This document shows, piece after piece, positions 21,206 through 31,904 of a stretch of DNA of 64,000 nucleotides. A program made the translations under genes and the position numbers. Below the pieces are notes generated by a model. It saw only the letters and a program-made list of their open reading frames with translations. It was not told the DNA's origin and ran no database searches. Each line of letters starts with the position of its first letter. The stretch's first letter is position 1. The stretch spans positions 38,050,001 through 38,114,000 of the forward strand of contig CM043698.1 in assembly GCA_023935145.1 (NCBI GenBank), in the 5' to 3' direction. The stretch is from Bretschneidera sinensis (Eukaryota; Streptophyta; Magnoliopsida; Brassicales; Akaniaceae).

Positions 21206-24200
21206 ATTTGCCTTCACACCAAGGAGAAAGGTAACTGTTGGTACCTTGATAGCGGTTGCTCGAAGCATATGACCGGTGATAAAAGCGTATTCAAGGAGCT
21301 AACTCTAAGAGATGGTGGACTTGTGACCATTGGAGACAACACCAAAATAAAGATCATCGGGCATGGAAAAGTTGGTAATGATTTCTCAACTTTAGATAAT
21401 GTATTGCTAGTACAAGGCCTAAAGCCAAATTTACTTAGCATTAGTCAATTATGTGACAAAGGATATAAAGTCACATTTGAGACCTCTCATTGTCTAGTTA
21501 TAGACATCAAGAGCAACAAGATCAAATTCATTGGCCATAGACATGAAAATGTCTATATAGTTGATTTGAAATCCTTACATTCCAATAATGAAAAATGCTT
21601 TCCTGCTTTTAGTGAAAATCAATGGCTGTGGCATAGAAGGCTTGGTCATGTAAACATGAACTTGCTAAAAATTGTTTCAAGAAAAGATTTAGTTATTGGT
21701 CTTCCTAAAATCAATTTTGAGAAAAACAAAATTTGCAATGCTTGTCAAATGGGAAAACAATCAAGGATATCTTTCAAAGCAAAAAATGTTGTCTCAACTA
21801 CTAGACCTTTGGAACTTTTGCATATGGACTTATTTGGTCCAATTAGTACCATTAGTCTAGGTGGCCATCAATATGCTCTTGTTATTGTTGATGACTATTC
21901 AAGATATACCTTTGTTATTTTTATTGCTTATAAGGATGAAGCTTTCAAAGGATTTGAAAAGTTTTGCAAAAAGGTACAAAATGAAAAAGGAATTTGTATT
22001 TCAAGCATAAGAAGTGATCATGGCAAAGAATTTGAAAATCAAAGCTTTTCAAAATTTTGTGATGAAAATGGAATTAATCACAACTTTTCAGCTCCTAGAA
22101 CTCCTCAACAAAATGGAGTTGTTGAGAGGAAAAATAGAGTTCTAGAAAAATTTTCAAGAACAATGCTTTGTGAAAATAATTTACCAAAATATTTTTGGGC
22201 TGAAGCCGTGAATACTTCTTGCTATATTTTAAATAGAATTTTGATAAGGCCCCTGCTTGATAAAACTCCTTATGAACTATGGAAAGGGAGAAAGCCAAAT
22301 ATTTCCTATTTTCGTGCCTTTGGTAGTAAGTGCTTCATCTTAAATAACAATAAAACTAACTTGGGTAAATTTGATTCCAAGACCGATGAAGGGATATTTT
22401 TAGGATATTCTACTACTAGTAAGGCTTATAGAGTTTTCAATAAGAGAACTCTAGTAGTAGAAGAATCTGTGCATGTAACTATTGATGAATCTAACCCAAT
22501 GAGTAGTGGAGAAGTTTCCTTTAAAGATGATGCAGATTTTATTCCAAGAATGGAAACTTCTACTCCCATTGTTGACCCAAAAGTGAGTTCTTCTCAAACA
22601 AATGAAGGGATGGCAACTCCAAATTTGGACCAACCATCCTCAAGTCAACAAGAGGAAAATCTACCCAAGGATTGGAGGTATGTAAATCATCATCCAATTG
22701 ATCAAGTAATTGGTGATCCTTCACAAGGGGTAAGAACTCGCTCTTCCATTAGAAATATTTGTAATTTTGTAGCTTATTTGTCTCAAGTAGAACCTAAGAC
22801 ATTTATAGAAGCTGAAAAAGATAATGATTGGATAATTGCAATGCAGGAAGAGATAAATCAATTTGAGAGAAACAATGTTTGGAAACTAGTTCCAAGACCT
22901 AAAGATCATTCAATTATTGGAACTAAATGGGTATATAGAAATAAAATGGATGAAAATGGTATAGTAACTAGAAATAAGGCTAGACTAGTTGCTAAGGGAT
23001 ATAACCAAGAGGAAGGAATAGATTTTGATGAAACCTATGCTCCCGTAGCTAGATTAGAAGCTATTCGAATGTTATTAGCCTTTGCATGCTTTAATAAATT
23101 CAAGCTATTTCAAATGGATGTGAAAAGTGCCTTTTTAAATGGCTTTATAGAAGAAGAGGTTTATGTTGAACAACCTCTTGGTTTTGAAAACCCTAGTCTT
23201 CCAAATCATGTCTACAAGCTTTCTAAGGCTTTATATGGGCTGAAGCAAGCTCCAAGGGCATGGTACGAAAGACTAAGCAAATTTTTGATTGATAATGATT
23301 TTGTAAGAGGAAGAATAGATACAACTCTCTTCACAAAAACTCACAAAAATGACACTTTGATAGTTCAAATATATGTTGATGATATTATATTTGGTGCTAC
23401 TAATGAATCTATGTGTCAAGAGTTTGCAAAGTGCATGCAAGGTGAATTTGAAATGAGCATGATGGGAGAACTTACCTACTTCCTTGGACTGCAAATCAAG
23501 CAACTAAAAGGAGGTATCTTCATCAATCAACAAAAGTACGTCAAAGATCTACTAAAGAGGTTCGGGATGGAAAGCTCAAAACCAATTGGAACACCTATGA
23601 GCACAACCATCAAACTTGATCTTGATGAAGGAGGTAAAACTGCAGATTCTAAATATTATAGAAGCATGATAAGTGCTTTACTGTACTTGACTGCAAGTAG
23701 ACCTGATATAATGTTCAGTGTATGCATGTGCGCTAGATTTCAATCTAATCCTAAGGAATCACATGTAGTTGCAGTAAAAAGAATCCTTAGATATCTACAA
23801 GGGACCCAGACCATAGGATTATGGTATTCTAGAGAATCATCTTTTGAGCTAGTAGGATATTCGGATGCTGATTTTGCTGGATGTAGGTTAGATAGAAAAA
23901 GCACAAGTGGAACATGCCAATTCTTAGGTGCTATGTTAACTTCTTGGTTCTCCAAGAAACAGAATTCAGTTGCACTATCAACCGCTGAGGCGGAATATGT
24001 AGCAGCTGGCAGTTGTTGTGCCCAAGTACTATGGATGAAACAACAACTAGAAGACTATGGCATGAGTCTCAAAAATATTCCTATATTTTGTGATAATACT
24101 AGTGCCATCAACCTAACCAAAAATCCTATTCAGCACTCTAGAACCAAGCATATAGAGATTAGACATCATTTCTTAAGAGACCATGCTCAAAAAGGTGATA

Positions 24201-24328
24201 TAAGATTAGAATTTATACCTTCAGAAGATCAAATAGCTGATATTCTTACAAAACCCTTAAGTGAAGCTAGTTTTTGCAAAATAAGAAAGTTGATGGGATT
24301 GCTTGATTTTGATAAATTGAATGTTTGA
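21206..24328 (+). CDS. pol: Inner SIRE Pol (protease, integrase, RT, RNase H)
   Basis: Open in the Gag frame right after TAG 21203-21205. The protease Asp-Ser-Gly (21248-21256) precedes the first in-frame ATG (21269), so a functional protease needs read-through or a restored sense codon. Downstream come the GAG-pre-integrase His/Cys zinc finger ('WHRRLGHV...CNACQMGK', about 21630-21760) and integrase with catalytic Asp ('HMDLFGP'), Asp ('IRSDHGKEF') and Glu ('NGVVERKNR'). RT has YVDD at 23372-23383. RNase H has 'YSDADFAG', 'STAEAEYVA' and '[10 protein letters not shown]'. It ends at TGA 24326-24328. No internal stop occurs over about 1020 codons. The host is the retrotransposon itself; products act in cytoplasmic particles and then the nucleus. 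Confidence 0.92.
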   Translation: MCLHTKEKGNCWYLDSGCSKHMTGDKSVFKELTLRDGGLVTIGDNTKIKIIGHGKVGNDFSTLDNVLLVQGLKPNLLSISQLCDKGYKVTFETSHCLVIDIKSNKIKFIGHRHENVYIVDLKSLHSNNEKCFPAFSENQWLWHRRLGHVNMNLLKIVSRKDLVIGLPKINFEKNKICNACQMGKQSRISFKAKNVVSTTRPLELLHMDLFGPISTISLGGHQYALVIVDDYSRYTFVIFIAYKDEAFKGFEKFCKKVQNEKGICISSIRSDHGKEFENQSFSKFCDENGINHNFSAPRTPQQNGVVERKNRVLEKFSRTMLCENNLPKYFWAEAVNTSCYILNRILIRPLLDKTPYELWKGRKPNISYFRAFGSKCFILNNNKTNLGKFDSKTDEGIFLGYSTTSKAYRVFNKRTLVVEESVHVTIDESNPMSSGEVSFKDDADFIPRMETSTPIVDPKVSSSQTNEGMATPNLDQPSSSQQEENLPKDWRYVNHHPIDQVIGDPSQGVRTRSSIRNICNFVAYLSQVEPKTFIEAEKDNDWIIAMQEEINQFERNNVWKLVPRPKDHSIIGTKWVYRNKMDENGIVTRNKARLVAKGYNQEEGIDFDETYAPVARLEAIRMLLAFACFNKFKLFQMDVKSAFLNGFIEEEVYVEQPLGFENPSLPNHVYKLSKALYGLKQAPRAWYERLSKFLIDNDFVRGRIDTTLFTKTHKNDTLIVQIYVDDIIFGATNESMCQEFAKCMQGEFEMSMMGELTYFLGLQIKQLKGGIFINQQKYVKDLLKRFGMESSKPIGTPMSTTIKLDLDEGGKTADSKYYRSMISALLYLTASRPDIMFSVCMCARFQSNPKESHVVAVKRILRYLQGTQTIGLWYSRESSFELVGYSDADFAGCRLDRKSTSGTCQFLGAMLTSWFSKKQNSVALSTAEAEYVAAGSCCAQVLWMKQQLEDYGMSLKNIPIFCDNTSAINLTKNPIQHSRTKHIEIRHHFLRDHAQKGDIRLEFIPSEDQIADILTKPLSEASFCKIRKLMGLLDFDKLNV

Positions 24329-25020
24329 TTGCATCTCATTTCATCATTTGCATGTTTGACATTGAGTGATAGAGTATTAATCCATGTTTAATTATTCCCT
24401 TCACTCAAAAATGTCATAAATAAACAAATTCGTGCTATAAATTCAAGACTGGAAATTTTACTAATGGTCCAGTCGACTGGTAAATGTGCTCCAGTCGACT
24501 GGTAAGTCACTGCCTGATTGGCCAGTCGACTGGTAACTCTCTGCCAAAAACTCCAGACGACTGGTAAGTCTTCTCCAGTCGTCTATAAAATCAAATCATG
24601 CTTGGAGCCAAATTTTTTTTTTTTTTTTTTTTTTTTCACCCCCAGTCGACTGGTATCGATAGCCCAGTAGACTGGTATCTCACTGTCAGTTGATCCAGTC
24701 GACTGGTACGTTTACCCAGTCGACTGGTAAAAGAAACTGTTCATCTTTTCAAAGGGGCCCAGTCGACTGGTAAGTTTACCCAGTCGACTGGTATCGCGAT
24801 TCTATAAAAGGGACTGTTCATTTTCGCCTTTCTTACGCCATTTTCAAAGAGCCCAAGCTTTCTCTCTCTAAAAAAATTCATCTTTTTGATCTAAAAACCA
24901 TCCAAATCCCTTCTAAACACACCGATCTACTCATTCCTAAAGAGATTTTTAACTTTCTACGGTTAAAATCTCTCATTTTTACCAAATTTCCTTTTTCCAA
25001 AAACTTCAAATTTCTCGAAA
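24329..25020 (+). promoter_or_regulatory. Inner SIRE pol-ORF3 gap with second palindrome array
   Basis: Non-coding 692 bp. CCAGTCGACTGG-type sites start at 24469, 24491, 24522, 24553, 24575, 24642, 24664, 24695, 24716, 24759 and 24780. Spacings are 22, 31, 31, 22, 67, 22, 31, 21, 43, 21. The odd 67-bp step contains a ~23-bp T-run (24614-24636) of a kind that changes length easily. Eight of the eleven sites are perfect. The segment could be the leader or promoter of ORF3. Confidence 0.85.
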
Positions 25021-26277
25021 ATGAGTGACAAAATCCGTATAAAACTCACAACAAGTGGACCTAATGCGCCCAAAAAGCCTAGGTCTTCAAAACCTTCGGC
25101 TTCGGAATCAAAAGGGAAGGGAGTAGCAGGGTCATCCAGCAAGGAGCCCAGAACAGAGTTGGAGCAGGCTCTGTTTTTCAGCCCAGCTGCTCCTAAGAGG
25201 TATAACTCTATAATCCGTCACAAGAAAATCATGACGGGTAGAGTCGTTGATTTCGACTCCATTCGTCATGGTAATTTCGATATTCTACCAGCCTTTGAGG
25301 CAATAAATCTGACCCCACTGGTCAGTATTCATGAAAAATATTACCCGCGACTGATTCACCAGTTCTATGCGAACTTGGTGAAACCCAGTCCTCTGGCTCT
25401 GAGATTCAGAACCAGAGTTAGCGGTGTGGAGTTTGAGGTCAACACTGACCTCTTGATGAGCATTCTGAGAATCCCTATAAGGGGGGTTCAATGGAGTCTG
25501 GATGGATGGCCAGACAACTTTGAAGTTGAGGAGGCCTGTCGGATAGTCAGGGGCGTCCCTAACTATGTGTACAGACCCACTACATTTCACACATGTAGTG
25601 ACTTGCCCCTCGACTCAAAAATGTTTCAATTGATTGTCAGTTGGACCATCCACCCGAGACTCGGGAGTCGAGGGTATCTATCTAAAATAGATACGGTATT
25701 GATTTGGTGCCTAAAATCTGGGCACCACTTCAATATATATCCTCTGCTGCTCGCCAACATGATAAACGGTGAAGCAAATGACTCCGGGTGTCTTCCTTAT
25801 GGGATGCTCATTACACTCATCCTCCAGCACTTCCGGGTACCTTTGCCTGCCTCCGAGGCTCAGGATATCGGATTGACGGATATCATCAACATCTCATCTC
25901 TAAAGAAGATGGGATGTACTGTTCGTGAAGGGTTTCTCTATCCTAAGGCTGGAAAGCGCCTAAGGATTCGAGAGGATGCGAGTGACAGTGATGAGGATGC
26001 TGATACGGCTGCTGAGATGGAGACAGATACCCGAGCACCTCCCATTGGTGACTCGAGTACTGGTCAGACTGGATATGGTGACATCCTACGAGCTATCGCG
26101 AGTCTTCAGATGACGATGGAGTCTGGTTTTCAGTCCATGCAGTCCGATTATCAGAGGCTGAGCTCCTCCATAGACCACCTACGGGATGACTTCGAGTTAC
26201 ATCGAGAGCACACCGAGGGTTCCCTAGCTGAGATTAGGGAACTTCTTCGTGACAGCTCGGACTCTCCCGCACCATGA
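25021..26277 (+). CDS. Inner SIRE ORF3, putative plant transposon protein domain
   Basis: 418 residues, intact. The N-terminal ~60 residues are basic and Ser/Pro-rich. Residues ~60-310 contain the block found in many plant element ORFs annotated as a 'putative plant transposon protein' domain, with 'YYPRLIHQFYANLV' and 'TTFHTCSDLPLDSKMF' segments. The C-terminal ~60 residues form a likely coiled coil ('SLQMTMESGFQSMQSDYQRL'). I see no signal peptide or convincing transmembrane segment, so an envelope role, as proposed for some Sirevirus third ORFs, is not supported here. It lies 692 bp after pol and directly downstream of a palindrome array. A decayed orthologue occupies 15376-16634. Function unknown; a DNA- or RNA-binding accessory protein is one possibility (inference). 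Confidence 0.85.
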   Translation: MSDKIRIKLTTSGPNAPKKPRSSKPSASESKGKGVAGSSSKEPRTELEQALFFSPAAPKRYNSIIRHKKIMTGRVVDFDSIRHGNFDILPAFEAINLTPLVSIHEKYYPRLIHQFYANLVKPSPLALRFRTRVSGVEFEVNTDLLMSILRIPIRGVQWSLDGWPDNFEVEEACRIVRGVPNYVYRPTTFHTCSDLPLDSKMFQLIVSWTIHPRLGSRGYLSKIDTVLIWCLKSGHHFNIYPLLLANMINGEANDSGCLPYGMLITLILQHFRVPLPASEAQDIGLTDIINISSLKKMGCTVREGFLYPKAGKRLRIREDASDSDEDADTAAEMETDTRAPPIGDSSTGQTGYGDILRAIASLQMTMESGFQSMQSDYQRLSSSIDHLRDDFELHREHTEGSLAEIRELLRDSSDSPAP

Positions 26278-26955
26278 ATCTCTCAGTTCTTAGCACTTTT
26301 CCAGTTTTTGTCACATAGCACGGACATCTCATGTTTGTTTTTTTTTTTTTTTTTTTTTTTTTGTTATGGCTCTATGAGGCCCTACTTGTATTGACTTTTT
26401 CTCTATGATAATGTAATACTATTAAACATATTTATTGCATTTATTTACGCTATTTGTGATATGTTAGAACTGTTTTAAATATCTGTTTAGTCACTAAATC
26501 TGATATAAAATGCTTATATGCTTGAAAAACTTCCGGTTCTTCCCGGGAAGGCTTCTGAAATTCAAATGAAGACACATCTTCGCGTACATATTTGTATTCT
26601 TATAACCTATTTGACTGTATTGGCTAATTAGCTTATTTTTTATGTTATGCCCCCTTTGGTTGCTGTTGTCAAAACGGGGGAGAAAAATGAGAAAAACGAG
26701 AAAATCTAAGTAAAACGCAACCAATGCATAGATTTAGGGGGAGCGTTGCTCCATATCTGTGTAAAAATGTTTATTGATTGGTTGAGTTTAATTTTAGATT
26801 GGTTGAAAGAAATATAAACTGTGTTTGCTTGTTTACAGGGTGGTTTTTCTCGAAAAACAGAGGAGACTCTGTCCAAATTTTTGTAAAATCTTAACACTTA
26901 GTTTTTAAAACTGTTTTTACATTATTAGTTTTGTCATCATCAAAAAGGGGGAGAT
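26278..26955 (+). other. Inner SIRE 3' region with multiple polypurine tracts
   Basis: Non-coding. A ~24-bp T-run lies at 26337-26362. Three G-rich purine tracts follow: AAAACGGGGGAGAAAAA (26671-26687), TTTAGGGGGAGCG (26732-26744) and AAAAAGGGGGAGAT (26942-26955). The last abuts the 3' LTR and would prime plus-strand synthesis. Multiple tracts are, to my knowledge, a Sirevirus trait. Confidence 0.75.
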
Positions 26956-28204
26956 TGTTGACCCTCGCCCGTATTTTAATGATGGCAAAACACAACTGTT
27001 ATTTAACTAACATGTTTAAACTAAGTTGTATTAAGGATCAAACACATTCAACCAAGGAACAAAGTGCAAAAACTCGAACCAAATCAAGTATCAAGTGAAG
27101 ACTGAAGATCTAGTATAGGTCTTAAGGTTTAGAACCAATGTAAGTCTCACTCATACATTGTATTAGCTTGTTTAATGGCTCAAACACAAATGGTTTTTCT
27201 AAAACCATTAATTTTAAAATGTTTTTAATGAAAAACAGAAGAAAAACTGGGTTGGAAGACAATCCAGTCGACTGGGTACATATACCAGTCGACTGGTATA
27301 TGGGTCAGAAGGTACCCAGTCGACTGGATGAATTAACCCAGTCAACTGGTACTTTGACCAGTAATTTCCCAGTCGACTGGATGAATCAACCCAGTCGACT
27401 GGTAAAATGGACAGAAAGTCCCCAGTCGACTGGATGATATATACCAGTCGACTGGATACCCAGAAGGTCTGAAAACGTATATTTTTCAAGTGAACCCAGT
27501 CGACTGGTATCTCGACCCAGTCGACTGGTAGTTCAAAAATATGACCGTTGGACTCCAAATCTGAACGTTTTAAAGTAAATCTTTTTCAAATTAAAGTCCA
27601 AAACGGCCATATTAATTGATTGCTATATAAACCCTCTCAGCAAAGCATTCAATAACAGCAGCACATATTCAAAAAGAGTTGATCTCATATAATCAAGTTT
27701 TTATATTCTTGAAACACAAAAAGCTTTGAAATAATCTTATTGAGCCATTTCTTCAAGCTTTACTTTGAAAGAGAGACATTTCTGTTGTAATAAGCTTTCA
27801 TTTGTTGTCTCTCTACCTTTTACTTTACACCATCTTTGTAAAGGGATTACTTCCGAGAGGAAGGGGAAACTTCCGAAAGGAAGGGGATTTTTCGGTTTAA
27901 GCAATTCCTGTAAATTGCTTGTGTACGGTTTGTGCAACACCCGGCTAAGTTGTGCGACTAAGCTTTCTTAGTGGATTACTTCAAGGAGTTCCTTGAAGAG
28001 AGTGGACGTAGGGTCGGAACGAATCCGATATTGCCGAACCACTATAACTGTGTTTGCATCCTCTTTCCTTAAACTCTTTATTTACAGCTTTCTACTTGTA
28101 TTAATTATTTGTTGCTTATCAGTTTTTATAAACTTGTATAAATTCCGCGAAAGTTTTTAAAAACCCAATTCACCCCCCCTCTTGGGTTGAAACCTCGAGC
28201 TACA
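26956..28204 (+). repeat. Inner SIRE 3' LTR
   Basis: Direct repeat of 17841-19089, identical except for one C/T difference at 27706 in my manual comparison. The palindrome array is at 27264-27528 and the TATA box at 27624-27631. Followed by the CTTGT duplication 28205-28209. Confidence 0.95.
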
Positions 28205-28209
28205 CTTGT

Positions 28210-30784
28210 AGATATCTAAGGATTATTTTACCGTAACTACATGTGATTCCTTAGGATTAGCCTGAAATCTAATACACATGCATACACTGAACATAATATC
28301 AGGTCTACTTGCAGTCAAATAAAGCAATGCTCCTATCATACTTCTATAATATTTAATATCTACACACTTACATCCTTCATCAAGATCAAGTTTTGTAGAT
28401 GTGCTAATAGGAGTACCAAGTGGCTTTGAGCTTTCCATCCCGAACCTCTTTAGTAGGTCCTTAGTGTACTTTGATTGATTGATGAAGATGTCTCATTTCA
28501 TTTGTTTGATTTGAAGTCTAAGGAAGTAGGTAAGCTCTCCCATCATGCTCATTTCAATTCACCTTGCATGCACTTGGCAAACTCTTGACACATAGATTCA
28601 TTAGTAGCACCAAACATAATATCATCAGCATATGTTTCGACTAGTAGAGTGTCATTTATGTGAGTTTTTGTGAAGAGAGTTGTGTCTACTTTTCCTTAAA
28701 TGAAATTATTGTTTATAAAAAAATTTATTTAGTCTTTCATACCATGCTCTTGGAGTTTGCTTCAACCCATATAGAGCCTTAAAAGGCTTGTAGACATGAT
28801 TTGGAAGACTAGGATTTTCAAATCCAAGAGGTTGTTCAACATAAACCTCTTCTTCTATAAAGCCATTTAAGAAAGCACTCTTTACATCCATTTGAAATAA
28901 TTTAAACTTATTAAAACATGCATAGGCTAATAACATTCGAATAGCTTCTAATCTAGCTACGGGAGCATAGGTCTCATCAAAGTCTATTCATTCTTCTTGA
29001 TTATATCCCTTAGCAACTAGTCTAGCCTTGTTCCTAGTTACTATTCCATTTTCATCCATCTTATTTCTAAAATACCCATTTAGTTCCTATTATTTTATGA
29101 TTCTTAGGTCTAGGAACTAGATTCGAAACATCGTTTCTTTCAAATTGATTTATTTCTTCTTGCATTGTAATTATCCAATCATTATCCTTTTCGGCTTCTA
29201 TAAATGTCTTAGGTTCTATTTGAGACAAATAAGCTACATAATTGCAAATATTTCTAATAGACGAACAAGTTCTTACCCCTTGTGAAGGATCACTAATCAC
29301 TTGATCAATCGGGTGATAATTTTTGGGAAGACTATCCTCTTGTCGACTTGTAGATGGTTGGTCTAATTTGAGAGTTTCTATTTCTCCATTTGTTTTAGGT
29401 GGACTCTCCTTTGGGTCAACAATGGGAGTAGGTGTTTTCATTCTTGGAATAAAATCTGCATCATCATTAAAAGAAACTTCTCTACTACTAATTGGGTTAG
29501 ACTCATCAAGAGTTACATGTACAAATTCTTCTACCACTAGAGTTTTTTTGTTGAAGACTCTATAAGCATTGCTAGAGGTTGAATATCCTAAAAATATCCC
29601 TTCATTGGTCTTAAAGTCAAATTTACCCAAGTTAGTTTTACTGTCATTTAGGATGAAGCATTTACAACCAAAAGTACAAAAATAGGAGATATTAGGCTTT
29701 TTACCTTTCCATAATTCATACGGAGTTTTGTCAAGTGTATGCCTAATTAAAATTCTATTCAAGATATAACAAGAAGTGTTTACTGCTTCAGCCCAAAAGT
29801 ATTTTGGTAAACTATTTTCACAAAGCATTGTTCTTGCAAATTCTTCTAGAGCTCTATTTTTCCTCTTAACAACTCCATTTTGTTAAGGAGTTCTAGGAGC
29901 TGAAAAGTTATGATCAATTCCATTTTCATCACAAAATTTTGAAAAACTTTGGTTTTCAAATTCTTTTCCATGATCAAATTTAATGCTTGAAATACAAATT
30001 CCTTTTTCATTTTGAACCTCTTTGCAAAAGTTTTCAAATCCTTTGTAAGCTTCATCATTGTAAGCAATAAAGATAACAAAGGTATATCTTGAATTGTCAT
30101 AAACAATAACAAGAGCATATTGATGGTCACCTAAACTAATGGTACTTATTGGACCAAATAAGTCCATATGCAAAAGTTCCAATGGTCTAGTAGTTAAGAC
30201 TACATTATTTGATTTAAAAGAAATCCTAGTTTGTTTTTCCATTTGACAAGCATCACATACTTTGTCTTTTTTAAAACTGATTTTAGGAAGTCCAATGACT
30301 AAATCTTTTCTAGAAATGATTTTAAGCAAATTCATGCTCACATGACCAAGCCTTCTATGCTATAGCCATGTGTTTTCACTAAATGCGGGAAAACATTTTT
30401 CATTTTCGGAATGCAATGATTTTAAATCAACTATATAGACATTTTCATGTCTATGGCCAACAAACTTGATCTTGTTACTCTTGATGTCTATAACTAGACA
30501 ATGAGAGGTTTCAAATGTGACTTTGTTGCCATTATCACAAAGTTGACTATTACTTAGTAAATTTGGCTTAAGGCCTTGTACTAGCAATACATTATCTATG
30601 GTTGAGAGACATTACCAACTTTTTCATGCCCGATGATCTTTATTTTTGTGTTGTCTCCAATGGTGACAAGTCCACCACCTCTCAGAGTTAGCTCATTGAA
30701 TACACTTTTATCACCAGTCATATGTTTTGAGCATCCACTATCAAGGTACCAACAGTTACCTTTTTTCTTGGTGTGGAGACATAT
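28210..30784 (-). pseudogene. Outer SIRE pol, N-terminal and central part
   Basis: Minus-strand homologue of the inner pol. It runs from the protease DSG region (about 30750) through the His/Cys zinc finger (30341 region, 'CDACQMEKQTR'), integrase core, the integrase-RT linker (29828-29067) and RT ('[14 protein letters not shown]', 28900 region), to the end of RT at 28223. Several stops and frame changes separate the pieces (for example near 29880, 29066, 28705 and 28480). It continues at 17835 on the far side of the inner element. Confidence 0.88.
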
Positions 30785-31849
30785 CTCATTTTCATCATCA
30801 ATTTCTATAAGGCATAGGTTGACAATTTCCTCGTATCCGACTTCTTTATCCGATGATTCTTCTTCTTCTTCATCATCACTCTAAGTAGTTGCAATCATAG
30901 CTTTCTTCTTGAAGCTTCTGTATGGTTTGCTTGTAACCATACAATCGACCTTGATGTGACCGGGCTTCTTGCATCCATAGCATACAAGTGGTTCCCCTTT
31001 TGAGGTGGGATCCTTTGTGTAAGGTTTCTTGCTTTTTGTCAAGAACCTATGAAGTCGCTTGGTGATTAATGCCATCTCACCATCTTCGTCGCTGCTCTCA
31101 GCCTCTTCTTCCGATTCTTCTTCTCTGTTGCATATAGAGGCTCTGAGAGCAATCACCTTTTTCTTCTTCTAATCATCATTGACAATGGAATTCATTTATT
31201 CCATCTCATATGTCAATAATGACCCAAGAAGTGTCTCAACATCAAGTTTGTCGAGATCTTTGGCCTCCGTGATGGTCGTCTTCTTTGCTTTCCAAGTGGG
31301 TGGCAAAGATCTTAAGATTTTTCTTGTTAGTTCAAACTCCTCAATGTTCCTACCAAGAAGCTTCAAACCATTAACAATAGTTGTGAAATGTGAGTGCATT
31401 TGAGAAATTGTTTCATTAGGAGACATTCTAAAAGATTCATATTCAGACACTAGCATATAGATTTTTGAATTTTTAACCTCACTAGTTCCTTCATATGTAA
31501 CTTGCAATTTATCCCATATTTCCTTAGCTGAAACACATGCAGAGATTTTATTGTATGCAGGTATATCTAAAGCATAATGTAAAATACTTGTGGCTCTACT
31601 ATTGAGAGACATCATTCTACAATCCTCATCATTGTACTCAGTTTTGAGTTTAGGCATTGTATAATTGATTTCTCCAATAGTTATTTCCTTTGATGAAATT
31701 CTAGGTCCCTCTTCAATGACTCTCCATAGATTATAATCTTGTCCTTCGACAAAGATTTTCATCATGTTTTTCCAATAGTTATGGTTGGAGCCATTGAACA
31801 AATTAGGCCTAGTGTATGAGTGTCCCTCAGAATAGCTATTTGCTGCCAT
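30785..31849 (-). pseudogene. Outer SIRE gag remnant with large C-terminal deletion
   Basis: Starts 'MAANSYSEGHSYTRPNLFNG' at 31849 and keeps the capsid core to 31196 and the CCHC knuckle 'CYGCKKPGHIKVDC' (about 30985-30945). After 'DDENE' it passes directly to 'ICLHTKKKGNCWY' of the protease (junction near 30784/30785). The coiled coil and His/Asn-rich tail present in the inner Gag, roughly 1 kb, are therefore deleted. Confidence 0.87.
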
Positions 31850-31904
31850 CGGATCAACTCAAGGATATTAAGTCTAAAATTGAGAAAGAAGCTCTGATTC
31901 CAAT

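Larger units (their letters stand above)
17841..28204 (+). mobile_element. Inner SIRE (Sirevirus Copia) element, young and nearly intact
   Basis: 10,364-bp element with 1249-bp LTRs (17841-19089 and 26956-28204) starting TGTTGACCCT and ending GAGCTACA. It is flanked by a perfect CTTGT duplication (17836-17840 and 28205-28209) within the pol gene of the outer SIRE. PBS TGGTATCAGAGC is at 19092-19103; polypurine tract AAAAAGGGGGAGAT ends at 26955. Gag, pol and ORF3 are all open; the single break is TAG 21203-21205 between gag and protease. I find one difference between the LTRs (C at 18591, T at 27706), so insertion is recent. Protease, integrase, RT and RNase H motifs are intact. It could be a recently active copy. 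Confidence 0.96.

Noticed and set aside
25021..26277. ORF3 as a true envelope protein
   Set aside because: No signal peptide and no clear membrane-spanning segment are visible; the 'env-like' label of Sirevirus third ORFs is not supported for this one.
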